NCBI GenBank assembly: GCA_902826605.1
Contig: CADEFM010000008.1
Location: forward strand, 62,001 to 126,000
Direction of reading: 5' to 3'
DNA from: an uncultured Acidobacteriota bacterium
GTDB lineage: Bacteria > Acidobacteriota > Terriglobia > Bryobacterales > Bryobacteraceae
Length of the DNA stretch: 64,000 bases
In this document: positions 1 to 7,660 of the stretch, piece after piece
Numbering within the stretch: the first letter of the stretch is position 1
How the letters are laid out: each line of letters begins with the position of its first letter
Notes under the pieces: model-generated
Databases searched by the model: none
Seen by the model: the letters and a program-made list of their open reading frames with translations, nothing else
Told to the model about the DNA's origin: nothing
Made by a program: the position numbers and the translations under genes

Positions 1-528
1 AACTTCCTGTTCATCGCGGGCATGTGGTTTCAGGACCTGTTTAACTACGACTTCCGCCGCACCGAGCAGTGCATTATTCCCTACGCTACGCAGGAAGGTG
101 AGATTTCCTTCTGCGCGTATAACACCGGCGTGGGCTGGCGCAACATTATTGAAAAGATGCATATGACGGCGTCGCTCACCAAGTGGTACGAGGAGCACGG
201 ACGGCATGAGATCATCGCGGGCGGCAAGAACGTGAACCTGCCGTCGAAGGACCACACGCTGGTGTTGCGCGCGGACGATGTGAACCGCGAACGCCAGCAC
301 GACCTGGACGACCTGGGCATCGCGAAAACCGCGCGTGAAGAAAAGAAGCGCGACCGTGACGCGAAGCTCAAAGAGAGCATGGAGAAAGAGCGCATGATGA
401 AACTCTACAAGGAACATGTGCTCGGCGAAAAGCCAGTGGAGGGCTTGGTTCCGTTGTCGTCCATCGCCCCGGCTGCTCCCAAGAAGACCGCCGAGAAGGA
501 AGAGGCGGTGGGGTCCTTCGGCGACTAG
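1..528 (+). CDS. C-terminal part of a radical SAM protein, possibly Tes/Msl-like lipid synthase (5' end outside window)
   Basis: The reading frame is open from the first base, so the gene starts left of the window; 175 residues are visible. The stretch IPYATQEGEISFCAYNTG resembles, from memory, the C-terminal region of radical SAM proteins of the archaeal MJ0619/Tes type, where a conserved CxYN motif follows the barrel. The SAM-binding CxxxCxxC motif would lie outside the window, so it cannot be checked. The last 80 or so residues are a highly charged, probably helical extension, followed by an Ala/Pro/Lys-rich tail. Family members join lipid tails into membrane-spanning lipids, and acidobacteria make such lipids, which makes that role plausible. 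It could instead be another radical SAM enzyme. Confidence 0.55.
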   Translation, partial: NFLFIAGMWFQDLFNYDFRRTEQCIIPYATQEGEISFCAYNTGVGWRNIIEKMHMTASLTKWYEEHGRHEIIAGGKNVNLPSKDHTLVLRADDVNRERQHDLDDLGIAKTAREEKKRDRDAKLKESMEKERMMKLYKEHVLGEKPVEGLVPLSSIAPAAPKKTAEKEEAVGSFGD

Positions 529-563
529 CGTTTCGAAACACTCAGACTGCGTGGAAACAATAT

Positions 564-597
564 GGCCTCCCGGGCGACTGGGAGGCCGCGTTGTTTC
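564..597 (+). terminator. Rho-independent-type terminator after the radical SAM gene
   Basis: GGCCTCCC (564-571) pairs perfectly with GGGAGGCC (580-587) around an 8-base loop and is followed by a T-rich run (gttgttt). It lies 36 bases after the stop of the upstream gene and just before the convergent hydrolase gene. Confidence 0.7.
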
Positions 598-616
598 TAG
601 GCAGGGTCGTCTTGCC

Positions 617-1474
617 TCAGTGGCTTCTACTTAATTTTTTCGCGTACACGACAATCGCCTCCGCCGCGGGCTTCGGATTCTCCACCGGAAGCGCATGTGA
701 CGCATTCGGGATCACCACTACGGTGACACGGCTAGCGCCGAATTCCTCAATTAATTGATTGCGAGTGGAGTGGGGACGATATGGGTCATGCTCGGCCTGC
801 AGATCGAGGAGGGGCGCCGTTCCGGCGTTCCAATACACCGCCTGGGGAGTCGTATCGCGTGCGACTTCTTGGGATCGCTGCACCACCGGATCGAAACCGG
901 TCAGCCACGGACGCGGGTCGTGACCGGGTGCGAAGAAGACCAGTTGCAAGTGCTTGATGCGCTCAGCTTCCGGCTGCTTCGGATTGGTGGCGATGGCGAG
1001 CCATGCGCGCACGTGGGAATTGATGTTCTTCTGCGAGGCGGCCACTAGAGCAACCGCGCGTACATACTGGGGAAAATCGGTCGCGGTCATTTTGGCGACA
1101 AAATGCCCGTAAGCGTGCCCAGCTACGATCGCAGGCCCTGCATTCTCATGCCCGATCACCGCGGCGATATCCTTGGCGAAATCGTGCAGGGTCAGACCAT
1201 CCATGGGACCGGAACTGCGCCCGAAACCGCGCGGACGGGGCCGCAGAACGCGGAAACCGGCGTCCGCGATCTGGGCGGCCCAGGGATCGAGTTCCTCGGT
1301 ATCTCGTCCCAAGGAAGGCAGCAGGACGATGAGCCGCCCTTGGCCCTCGGCGATCGTTTCAATCACCACGTTGTCGTGCCGGACCAGCTCACGCGTGCGC
1401 CGCTGTGCATCCGCAGACACGACCAAAACTAGGAGTGCGAAAGTGAGCGCGAATCGTCTCCACATGGATGGCAT
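617..1474 (-). CDS. Secreted alpha/beta-hydrolase-fold protein lacking the nucleophile serine
   Basis: About 285 residues with an N-terminal signal peptide (MWRRFALTFALLVLVVSADA, cut near SADAQ). The alpha/beta hydrolase fold is suggested by the order of strands, an RPRGFGRS segment and the nucleophile elbow. The elbow reads GHAYGH instead of GxSxG: the codon at 1112-1114 is GCT (Ala), one base from TCT (Ser). The acid region (LDLQAEHDPY) and the catalytic-type histidine (PNASHALPVENP) are kept. The protein is therefore probably not a normal serine hydrolase, and may bind ligand without turning it over. The start at 1474 is chosen because it places the signal peptide at the N-terminus; 1513 and 1465 are alternatives. 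It faces the radical SAM gene across a terminator. Confidence 0.75.
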   Translation of the reverse strand: MPSMWRRFALTFALLVLVVSADAQRRTRELVRHDNVVIETIAEGQGRLIVLLPSLGRDTEELDPWAAQIADAGFRVLRPRPRGFGRSSGPMDGLTLHDFAKDIAAVIGHENAGPAIVAGHAYGHFVAKMTATDFPQYVRAVALVAASQKNINSHVRAWLAIATNPKQPEAERIKHLQLVFFAPGHDPRPWLTGFDPVVQRSQEVARDTTPQAVYWNAGTAPLLDLQAEHDPYRPHSTRNQLIEEFGASRVTVVVIPNASHALPVENPKPAAEAIVVYAKKLSRSH

Positions 1475-1614
1475 TATCGCACCCGGCAGCCCCAGACATC
1501 GCGCCAAAATCACCTATACAGTGAAACCCCAGCATCGGCATGAAAAGATCCATTATTAGTGCCCCACTGCTCTGCATTGTGTTGTTTCATGACAGATCCT
1601 GCTCGCGCGCATCA

Positions 1615-1643
1615 TTCTTTCTTTCCTTTCTTTCCTTTCTTTC
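1615..1643. repeat. Pyrimidine-only tract of CTTTCTTTC units
   Basis: A 29-base run of only C and T made of CTTTC-type units. It lies in the non-coding stretch between the hydrolase gene and a decayed gene. It looks like slipped-strand expansion; no function can be read from it. Confidence 0.8.
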
Positions 1644-1676
1644 GGCGCGCCGGAATGTTCACAGTGAAGCGCTGTA

Positions 1677-1890
1677 CGTGACGGACGCTACACCCGCGTC
1701 GACAGAGATCGAATCAACTACGAAGCCGTGATAGAGGATCCCAAGTGCTCACCCAGCCGTGGATCTATCGCTCCACCATCATGCGCCGCGAAGGTACACG
1801 CCTCCAGGAATATCCCCGGGCAGGAAACAACCTGAATGCGCTACGAAAAACTCATCAAAGGATGGCGTAAGATTCACGCGATAGTAACGG
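1677..1890 (+). pseudogene. Remnant of an acidobacterial conserved secreted protein, with two frameshifts
   Basis: From 1677 the frame reads RDGRYTRVDRDRINYE and then AVIEDPK. One base is missing after 1745, and the homology continues in the next frame at 1748 as LTQPWIYRSTIMRREGTRLQEY. A second shift near 1836 leads into RYEKLIKGWRKIHA. This order (YTRVD, EDPK, a PW motif, REG, EY, NN, RYEKL) is, from memory, the C-terminal end of a secreted protein of unknown function that is frequent and multicopy in acidobacteria. The N-terminal part is gone; the frame upstream closes at once. The remaining bases up to 2031 show no gene. Confidence 0.6.
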
Positions 1891-2031
1891 GCCTAAGTTG
1901 GCCAGTGGATGACCAAGCATATTCTGCACCTGATGCAGGTACTGCACTCCCTCTAATTTTCGAGATCGGCAGACCAAAGTCTAAGTCATTCAATTGGTGG
2001 GGGATTTTCTTTTGGCAGGTGTATTGCTGTC

Positions 2032-2697
2032 ATGATCGGCATGAACCTCCATCGTTTCCACGGCGCTCACCGATTAGCACTGATTGCTTTCATCCCAGCT
2101 GTGCTCTGCGCCGGCGAGCATGTTTCCGTAGGCGTCAAAGGTGGCGTACCCATCACTGATTTCGTCGACGCCGCAAGGGGCACGACGTCCGCATACTTCA
2201 CTTCGACTCACCGATACTTGGTAGGTCCCACCGTGGAGTTTCATCTTCCGGCGCGATTCTCAATCGAAGTGGATGCCCTTTATAAGCGCGTCGGCTATCA
2301 GTTCGAGGCGAATGGGCCCGTCATCTTTTCGAAAACGGTCGCTAATTCATGGGAATTTCCGGTATTGGGCAAGTTCGAAATACTTCCTGGACCCGTTCGC
2401 CCATTCATCGACGCCGGTGCGAACTTCCGTCACCTGAGCGGTGTCAAGCAAATTCAGCAGACGATCTCCGGCGCGACATTCAACCAAGTGGAAGTGAATG
2501 GCGCCACCGAGTTCAACAAGGACTACGATATCGGCTTCACCTTTGGATTTGGCGTTGCGTTCAAACTCGGGCCCGTGCGTATTTCTCCTGAAGTCCGCTA
2601 TACCCGCTGGGGCGGCGAGAATTTCCGCGATCCTATCGAATCGCTGCTGCGAACGAACCGCAATCAGGGTGATTTCATGCTGGGTCTCACATTCTGA
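2032..2697 (+). CDS. Outer-membrane beta-barrel protein (porin family)
   Basis: 221 residues: a signal peptide ending near LCAGEH, then alternating amphipathic strands such as VGPTVEFHLPARFSIEVDAL and WEFPVLGKFEILPGPVRPFI, ending in phenylalanine (GDFMLGLTF) as is usual for proteins inserted by the BAM complex. It is a clear paralogue of the barrel at 49481-50050: shared elements are the GLKFG/GVKGG start, EFPVLGK, PEVRY/PEIRY and the RNQ end. Probable role is an eight-stranded outer-membrane barrel of unknown function. An in-frame ATG at 2041 is an alternative start. No obvious terminator follows. Confidence 0.75.
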   Translation: MIGMNLHRFHGAHRLALIAFIPAVLCAGEHVSVGVKGGVPITDFVDAARGTTSAYFTSTHRYLVGPTVEFHLPARFSIEVDALYKRVGYQFEANGPVIFSKTVANSWEFPVLGKFEILPGPVRPFIDAGANFRHLSGVKQIQQTISGATFNQVEVNGATEFNKDYDIGFTFGFGVAFKLGPVRISPEVRYTRWGGENFRDPIESLLRTNRNQGDFMLGLTF

Positions 2698-2864
2698 TCT
2701 CGATTATTCCCTGATAATAGACGCGTGCGAAATGGAGGCGGCGCAGATCGCCCCAGTGCACGCGATCAATCGGGAATCGCCCGGGGGCGAGGCGGAGGTC
2801 GGCACCCCGGGCGCTGCGCGGATGCAGTTGGTCCCGCTGATATACAATAGGGCAGGAACTCTCT

Positions 2865-4061
2865 ATGTCCTATCAAAGCGGCCGACAACTCGTCCAACTA
2901 CCAGGTCCTACCAATGTCCCTGAGCGCGTTCTACGCGCGCTTTCCCGTCCTACCATTGATCATCGGGGGCCGGAGTTCGCGCTTCTGGGTCTGGAGGTTC
3001 TGGAGGGACTGAAGGAGGTGTTCCAAACCTCCGGCAAGGTCGTCGTCTTTCCGTCGTCCGGCTCGGGCGCGTGGGAAGCCGCGCTCACCAACACGCTGTC
3101 CCCGGGCGATAAGATCCTGATGTTTGAGATCGGGCAATTCTCGGCGCTATGGATCGAGATGGCGGGCAAGTTGGGATTAGACGTCGACGTCGTGCAAAGC
3201 GATTGGCGTCACGGTGTCGATCCGCTGGTCGTCGAAGCCAAACTCCGTGAGGATCGTGAACACAAGTTCAAGGCAGTATGCGTAGTGCACAATGAGACGT
3301 CCTCGGGCGTGACCAGCGCGGTCGCACCTGTTCGCGAAGCCATCAATCGCGCCAACCATCCCGCGTTGCTCCTGGTAGACGCCATTTCTTCGCTCGCATC
3401 CATCGACTTCAGGCACGATGAATGGGGCGTGGACGTCACCATCAGCGGCTCTCAAAAAGGACTGATGCTTCCGCCGGGACTGGGATTCAACGCGATCAGT
3501 GAGAAGGCGCTGGCTGCCTCGAAAACCGCACGCCTCCCGCGATCCTACTGGGAATGGCAGCCGATGCTAACGCAGAATGCGAGCGGCCTTTTTCCATATA
3601 CCCCCGCCACGAATTTATTGTACGGGCTAAAGGAATCGCTGCAAATGCTGCGGGAAGAAGGCTTGCAGAACGTGTTCGCGCGGCATCAGCGGCATGGTGA
3701 GGCAACTCGCCGCGCCGTGCAAGCTTGGAATTTGGAAAACGTCGCTCTCAATCCCAAAGAATATAGCAACTCGGTAACGGCGATCTATGTGCCAGCAGGC
3801 CAATCGGCCGATGCGTTTCGCAAGGTAGTGTTGGATCGATTCAACATGCCCCTTGGCACAGGACTGGGAAAATTGCAAAACAAGGTATTCCGCATTGGGC
3901 ATCTGGGCGACTTCAACGATCTGATGCTAGCCGGAACGTTGAGTGGCGTGGAAATGGGCCTGGAAATCGCCGGCATCCCGCACCGCAAGGGTGGCATCAC
4001 GGCGGCACTCGACTACCTGACGGCTTCATTTAAAGAAGCACAGTCGATGGCGCATGTTTGA
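2865..4061 (+). CDS. sgaA: Serine--glyoxylate aminotransferase-like class V aminotransferase
   Basis: 398 residues, a full-length class V PLP-dependent aminotransferase. The N-terminal PGPTNVPERVL and the substrate-loop region SSGSGAWEAAL fit the alanine/serine-glyoxylate aminotransferase branch. The PLP-binding lysine is K198 in SGSQKGLMLPPGL, and the cofactor aspartate lies in LVDAISSLAS near residue 172. The reaction expected is glyoxylate plus serine giving glycine plus hydroxypyruvate, in cytosolic C1/photorespiratory-type metabolism. No serine-cycle genes are adjacent, so alanine- or aspartate-glyoxylate activity remains possible. Confidence 0.88.
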   Translation: MSYQSGRQLVQLPGPTNVPERVLRALSRPTIDHRGPEFALLGLEVLEGLKEVFQTSGKVVVFPSSGSGAWEAALTNTLSPGDKILMFEIGQFSALWIEMAGKLGLDVDVVQSDWRHGVDPLVVEAKLREDREHKFKAVCVVHNETSSGVTSAVAPVREAINRANHPALLLVDAISSLASIDFRHDEWGVDVTISGSQKGLMLPPGLGFNAISEKALAASKTARLPRSYWEWQPMLTQNASGLFPYTPATNLLYGLKESLQMLREEGLQNVFARHQRHGEATRRAVQAWNLENVALNPKEYSNSVTAIYVPAGQSADAFRKVVLDRFNMPLGTGLGKLQNKVFRIGHLGDFNDLMLAGTLSGVEMGLEIAGIPHRKGGITAALDYLTASFKEAQSMAHV

Positions 4062-4160
4062 GAGCGATTTCTGAAAACAGCCGCCCTGACCCGTGACTAG
4101 TAATTCTCTTGCTGCCTCCTAGAGAATCATCCTCGCATCGGCGAAAGGAATTCCATTCGT

Positions 4161-4691
4161 ATGGCCACGTATCAGATCGATCCCGCGCACTCCGCAGCGC
4201 AGTTTAAGGTGCGTCACATGATGATTGCGAACGTAAAGGGTGAATTCCACAAAGTTAGCGGGACCGTAAATTTCGATTTCGCGAACCCAAGCGCCGCCAC
4301 CGTGGAAGCATCCATTGATGTCTCCACTATTTCCACCCGTGAAACGGATCGCGACAACCACTTGAAGAGCCCGGATTTTCTGGATGTCGCCCGGTATCCA
4401 AACATTACCTTCAAATCGAAGACAGTGACTCCCAAGGGCGAGAGCAGTTTCAGCGTGATCGGGGATCTAACTATTCGAGATAAGACCCGCGAAGTGACCT
4501 TGGACGTGGAAGAACTCACGGGCGAGGCCAAGGACCCTTGGGGGAATATCCGGCGTGGCGCCACGGCGAAGACGACCATTAACCGAAAGGATTTCGGAAT
4601 GGAGTTCAACGTTGTGCTGGAGACAGGCGGTTTCCTGGTAGGCGATACGGTGGAATTGACACTGGATGTCGAAATGATCCGGCAGGCTTAG
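4161..4691 (+). CDS. YceI family lipocalin-like protein, apparently cytoplasmic
   Basis: 176 residues starting directly with TYQIDPAHSAAQFKVRHMM, the typical first strand of the YceI domain, and running through FLDVARYPNITF, TIRDKTREVTLDV and FGMEFN to the C-terminal strand. YceI proteins form a beta-barrel that binds long isoprenoid or amphipathic molecules. Many members are periplasmic; this one has no signal peptide, so it should stay in the cytosol unless the start is misplaced. A GCGAAAGGAA stretch upstream may serve as ribosome binding site. It is convergent with the gene at 4701. Confidence 0.88.
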   Translation: MATYQIDPAHSAAQFKVRHMMIANVKGEFHKVSGTVNFDFANPSAATVEASIDVSTISTRETDRDNHLKSPDFLDVARYPNITFKSKTVTPKGESSFSVIGDLTIRDKTREVTLDVEELTGEAKDPWGNIRRGATAKTTINRKDFGMEFNVVLETGGFLVGDTVELTLDVEMIRQA

Positions 4692-4700
4692 TGAACGCTA

Positions 4701-5036
4701 TCACCAGGGATGAGGGTCGCTCGGGGCCGGTGCCTCATCCACATGAACCGTAAGAATTTTTGAGGTCGTTACAGGTCCACTGTCATTCAGAAAAAACACC
4801 AGCCGCTTCCCTGGTGTAATGATACCGCTGTCAAACAGGCCTTCGTGATCCACGGAGCCTTGCAGCCACCCGGCTTTTGGGTTCGGACATAGCTGCGGAT
4901 GCCCCGAAATCTTGATTTGATTGCCGCCCAGGCATTCAATAAAATAATGGCGGCTCTTGGTTTCCACGTCTATTCGAGAGCCGGGCACCAAAGACTTACA
5001 TTCCACGATTGCGGGCACTTCTCCCGAGATCGTCAT
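4701..5036 (-). CDS. Conserved protein of unknown function
   Basis: 111 residues, no signal peptide and no membrane segment. The N-terminal half (VECKSLVPGSRIDVETKSRH, YFIECLGGNQIKISGHPQLCP) has evenly spaced cysteines and histidines and looks like a compact beta-rich domain. The C-terminus is Pro/Asp-rich. I recognise similar sequences from acidobacteria only as hypothetical proteins. Good coding composition and a position just before a divergent intergenic region support a real gene. No function is assigned. Confidence 0.65.
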   Translation of the reverse strand: MTISGEVPAIVECKSLVPGSRIDVETKSRHYFIECLGGNQIKISGHPQLCPNPKAGWLQGSVDHEGLFDSGIITPGKRLVFFLNDSGPVTTSKILTVHVDEAPAPSDPHPW

Positions 5037-5054
5037 ATGCGCCTCTCACTCCTT

Positions 5055-5080
5055 GTTAAAACACGGCGTTAAAACACGGC
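5055..5080. repeat. Perfect 13-bp tandem duplication
   Basis: GTTAAAACACGGC occurs twice head to tail (5055-5067 and 5068-5080) just upstream of the gene at 4701-5036. It is a recent slippage product or a paired binding site in its promoter region. The rest of the interval up to 5281 shows no gene. Confidence 0.85.
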
Positions 5081-5281
5081 CACAATACCACCCGCAACAG
5101 AACCGGACCGCGTCTATTTACAACCTAATTCTAACCTTTTTGTAAACCTTAAGCTAGCAATGGTTTCGCTTCACAATCATGGGAAAACTACTGAGGAACG
5201 GATGTCGTCCTTCCTGAGATCCCGCTGAATTAGACGGTCGCAGCTGGGAATAAGAGCCACGACCGTACATGTGCTGCGTTC

Positions 5282-6343
5282 TTACTTGCCAGCGTAGGGA
5301 CCGATTTCTACTTTGCCCTGCGTGTTAGTAAGAGTCCCGAGCTCCGCTGCCGCGCCACGGGCAATGGCCGCTGTTTCGCTGCCCGCCTGGAAGCAGGTGA
5401 AATCGGGCCGGTCGCGCCATGCGAACGGTCCACAAAGGCGTTTACCGGCTGCGATGGTGGCATCATGAACCACATTGATGAGCCGCTCGTAATCGGGCGT
5501 ACCTTGTGCGTAGCCTGAGAAATTGCCTAGATCTCCACTGGCCGCGAAAATCGCGGTCACGCCCTGAATCTTTGCGATCTCTTTGACGTTCTTGATGCCT
5601 TCCAGGGTCTCAATCATGTAAATAAGCACCAAGTTGTCGTTGATCGTTTGGCGATAACCGCCCGGGACGGATCCCCACATATTGGCGTCGAAAGCTTGGC
5701 CGCCGCCGTTGCTACGCTTTCCGAGCGGCGGGAAAAATGCGAAATCACGCGCGAGAGTAGCCTCTTCCACCGTGTCCACGGTGGGAATCACGATGACCAG
5801 CGCACCTGCGTCCACGGCATGTTGAATTTCTCTCTCGTCGGCGTATGCAAGACGAACCCCCGGTACTGCCTTGGCATGAGGGCAGGTCCGCCACATGCGG
5901 GCCAACTGGTCCCAGTCCCGGGAACTGTGCTGCATTTCCGTCCAGATGAAGTCGTAGCCGGCGTTCGCCATTGCACAGTAGGTGGCAGGATCGGTGGCGC
6001 TAAACAGGGTGCCACCAGTGACTTTTCCGCCCTCCATCAACTTCTGCTTTACCGGATTCCAATACTTCGTCTGTGTCGTGCTGAAGTTCGGACCATATTT
6101 CCAAGCGGCAGCATTGAAGGGTCCAGTATTAACGGCTCCAGGAGGCGCGGTTTGAATCGCTCCACTGTCTTTGCCGGCGGGAGCCGCCAGAGGAAACTTC
6201 AGCTTCCCTGGGTCGGCGTTATTGGCATAAGGATCGGCGCTCGCTTTTGGCGGCGCAGCCTGGGGGGCATTCTGTGCGAAGCTCGGAATCGCGACGATTC
6301 CCATAGCCGCAGACAAAGCGGCAGTAACAAGCCAGCGTTTCAT
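5282..6343 (-). CDS. Secreted HpcH/HpaI-type aldolase
   Basis: 353 residues. A signal peptide (MKRWLVTAALSAAMGIVAIP, cut near SFAQN) and a Pro/Ala-rich linker of about 70 residues precede a HpcH/HpaI TIM barrel. Active-site features are retained: the histidine in TEMQHSS, the arginine in PGVRLAYADE, the PPLGKR loop, and metal ligands Glu in YMIETLEG and Asp in ASGDLGNF. Family members cleave or form 2-keto-4-hydroxy acids in the cytoplasm, so an exported member is unusual. No sugar- or aromatic-degradation genes flank it, so the substrate is open. It is transcribed away from the phosphatase at 6565. Confidence 0.8.
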   Translation of the reverse strand: MKRWLVTAALSAAMGIVAIPSFAQNAPQAAPPKASADPYANNADPGKLKFPLAAPAGKDSGAIQTAPPGAVNTGPFNAAAWKYGPNFSTTQTKYWNPVKQKLMEGGKVTGGTLFSATDPATYCAMANAGYDFIWTEMQHSSRDWDQLARMWRTCPHAKAVPGVRLAYADEREIQHAVDAGALVIVIPTVDTVEEATLARDFAFFPPLGKRSNGGGQAFDANMWGSVPGGYRQTINDNLVLIYMIETLEGIKNVKEIAKIQGVTAIFAASGDLGNFSGYAQGTPDYERLINVVHDATIAAGKRLCGPFAWRDRPDFTCFQAGSETAAIARGAAAELGTLTNTQGKVEIGPYAGK

Positions 6344-6564
6344 TTCCTGATCTCCTTCATGGGCCGTTGATATCTTGCGGGGCGCAATCGTCCAAACCTG
6401 CCGGGGAACGGCATTCCCAACAAGTGAGAATCATTCTACCAGATTGATACCACGTGCGACTCGGTACTTGTGATAATCTCCACTGGAGAGAAAATCTTGA
6501 CAGGGAGGGTGCCGTTGACCAGTCTTATCGGCGCGGCACTCCTGACGGCACGAAGGATGTTGAA

Positions 6565-7524
6565 ATGAGCAATGGTAATATCAGCCCCCCAACCCAACAA
6601 ATGCAATGCATGGAAGTTTGGGGCGGCAGCCAGCTCACCGAGCGCGGCGTTTCCTTCGGCGGGTTGGACGCGTGGATCTACAGCAAACCTTACGGCGGGG
6701 CGCCGAGCGGCGGCGACGTCTACTATGCATCCAGCTGTGCCAGTGGCCGTATTAGCCGTCTCTTGCTGGCCGACGTGGCGGGCCATGGAGTTTCCGTCGC
6801 CAACACCGCCGCCGACCTCCGAACGCTGATGCGGCGGTTCGTCAATCATCTGGATCAAACCGAATTCGTACGGCGGCTGAATCAGCAATTTACGGCGATG
6901 TCGAAAACCGGCGCATTCGCCACGGCCATCGTCACCACCTTCTTCGCCCCCAGCCGCCGTTTAAGCGTGTGCAACGCCGGGCACCCCCGGCCCCTGCTTT
7001 ATCGCTCGACAGAAGGGAAGTGGATTCTTCTGAGCCACGACGCTCCGGCCACCCGGCGACTCGCCAATTTGCCGCTGGGAATGATCGATGTCACGGAATA
7101 CGAGCAATTCGACATTGAGCTCACACCCGGCGATTGCGTGCTGACCTACACGGACGCATTGATGGAATCCTGCGACGCTGACGGCGAGATGTTAGGTGAG
7201 GAAGGCGTGTTGCGCATCTTGAACCTTCTGGGTGAAATGGAACCCCAACCTCTGGTTGGCGCGCTGGTCAGGGAGATCGCGACGCGCTATCCCGAAAACT
7301 TGTCGGATGACGATGCCACGGTGATGGTGGTGAGAGCCACAGGCGGACAGTCTAGCTACCCGTTCATGGAAAAGCTAAAGGCGCTGGGCCGCTTCGGCGG
7401 AATGCTGGTGCGCTCTCTCCGACCTGGTGCGGAACGCCCGCCCTTCCCGGATTTGAATCTGGCGAATATTGGCGGCTCCATCATCCCGCCACTAAACCAA
7501 CGTTGGCGTGTACCGCCTAGATGA
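6565..7524 (+). CDS. PP2C/SpoIIE-type serine phosphatase
   Basis: About 319 residues from the ATG at 6565, which has AAGGA correctly spaced upstream; the frame is open further upstream to 6454 but without start support. The PP2C-like RsbU/SpoIIE fold is visible as GGDVYYAS (metal-binding Asp), LLLADVAGHGVSVA, FATAIVTTFF, VCNAGHPRPLLYR, LGMIDVTEYE, DCVLTYTDALMES and SDDDATVMVV. Such enzymes dephosphorylate anti-sigma-factor antagonists in partner-switching systems. No input domain and no anti-sigma partner gene are nearby. The C-terminal 60 residues after the domain are Pro/Arg-rich. Confidence 0.85.
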   Translation: MSNGNISPPTQQMQCMEVWGGSQLTERGVSFGGLDAWIYSKPYGGAPSGGDVYYASSCASGRISRLLLADVAGHGVSVANTAADLRTLMRRFVNHLDQTEFVRRLNQQFTAMSKTGAFATAIVTTFFAPSRRLSVCNAGHPRPLLYRSTEGKWILLSHDAPATRRLANLPLGMIDVTEYEQFDIELTPGDCVLTYTDALMESCDADGEMLGEEGVLRILNLLGEMEPQPLVGALVREIATRYPENLSDDDATVMVVRATGGQSSYPFMEKLKALGRFGGMLVRSLRPGAERPPFPDLNLANIGGSIIPPLNQRWRVPPR

Positions 7525-7660
7525 ATTACTGCGTTTGAATTACGCTGCAATCCTTCGGAAACTCCTTGCGTGTCCATTTGGCCCGGCTGAGAGTCTAGCA
7601 GTTGCGCCCGCCTTGGCGGTGACCGCTGATGGCCGCAAGAAAACGGCAAGAGCGAGATTT

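Noticed and set aside
1540-1731. 63-codon frame containing the pyrimidine tract
   Set aside because: The frame is driven by the CTTTC repeat, which gives Phe/Leu/Ser runs; the decayed gene overlaps it in another frame and is more convincing.
5648-6370. 240-codon plus-strand frame
   Set aside because: Antisense to the secreted aldolase gene, which has a clear signal peptide and domain; the translated frame has no protein character.
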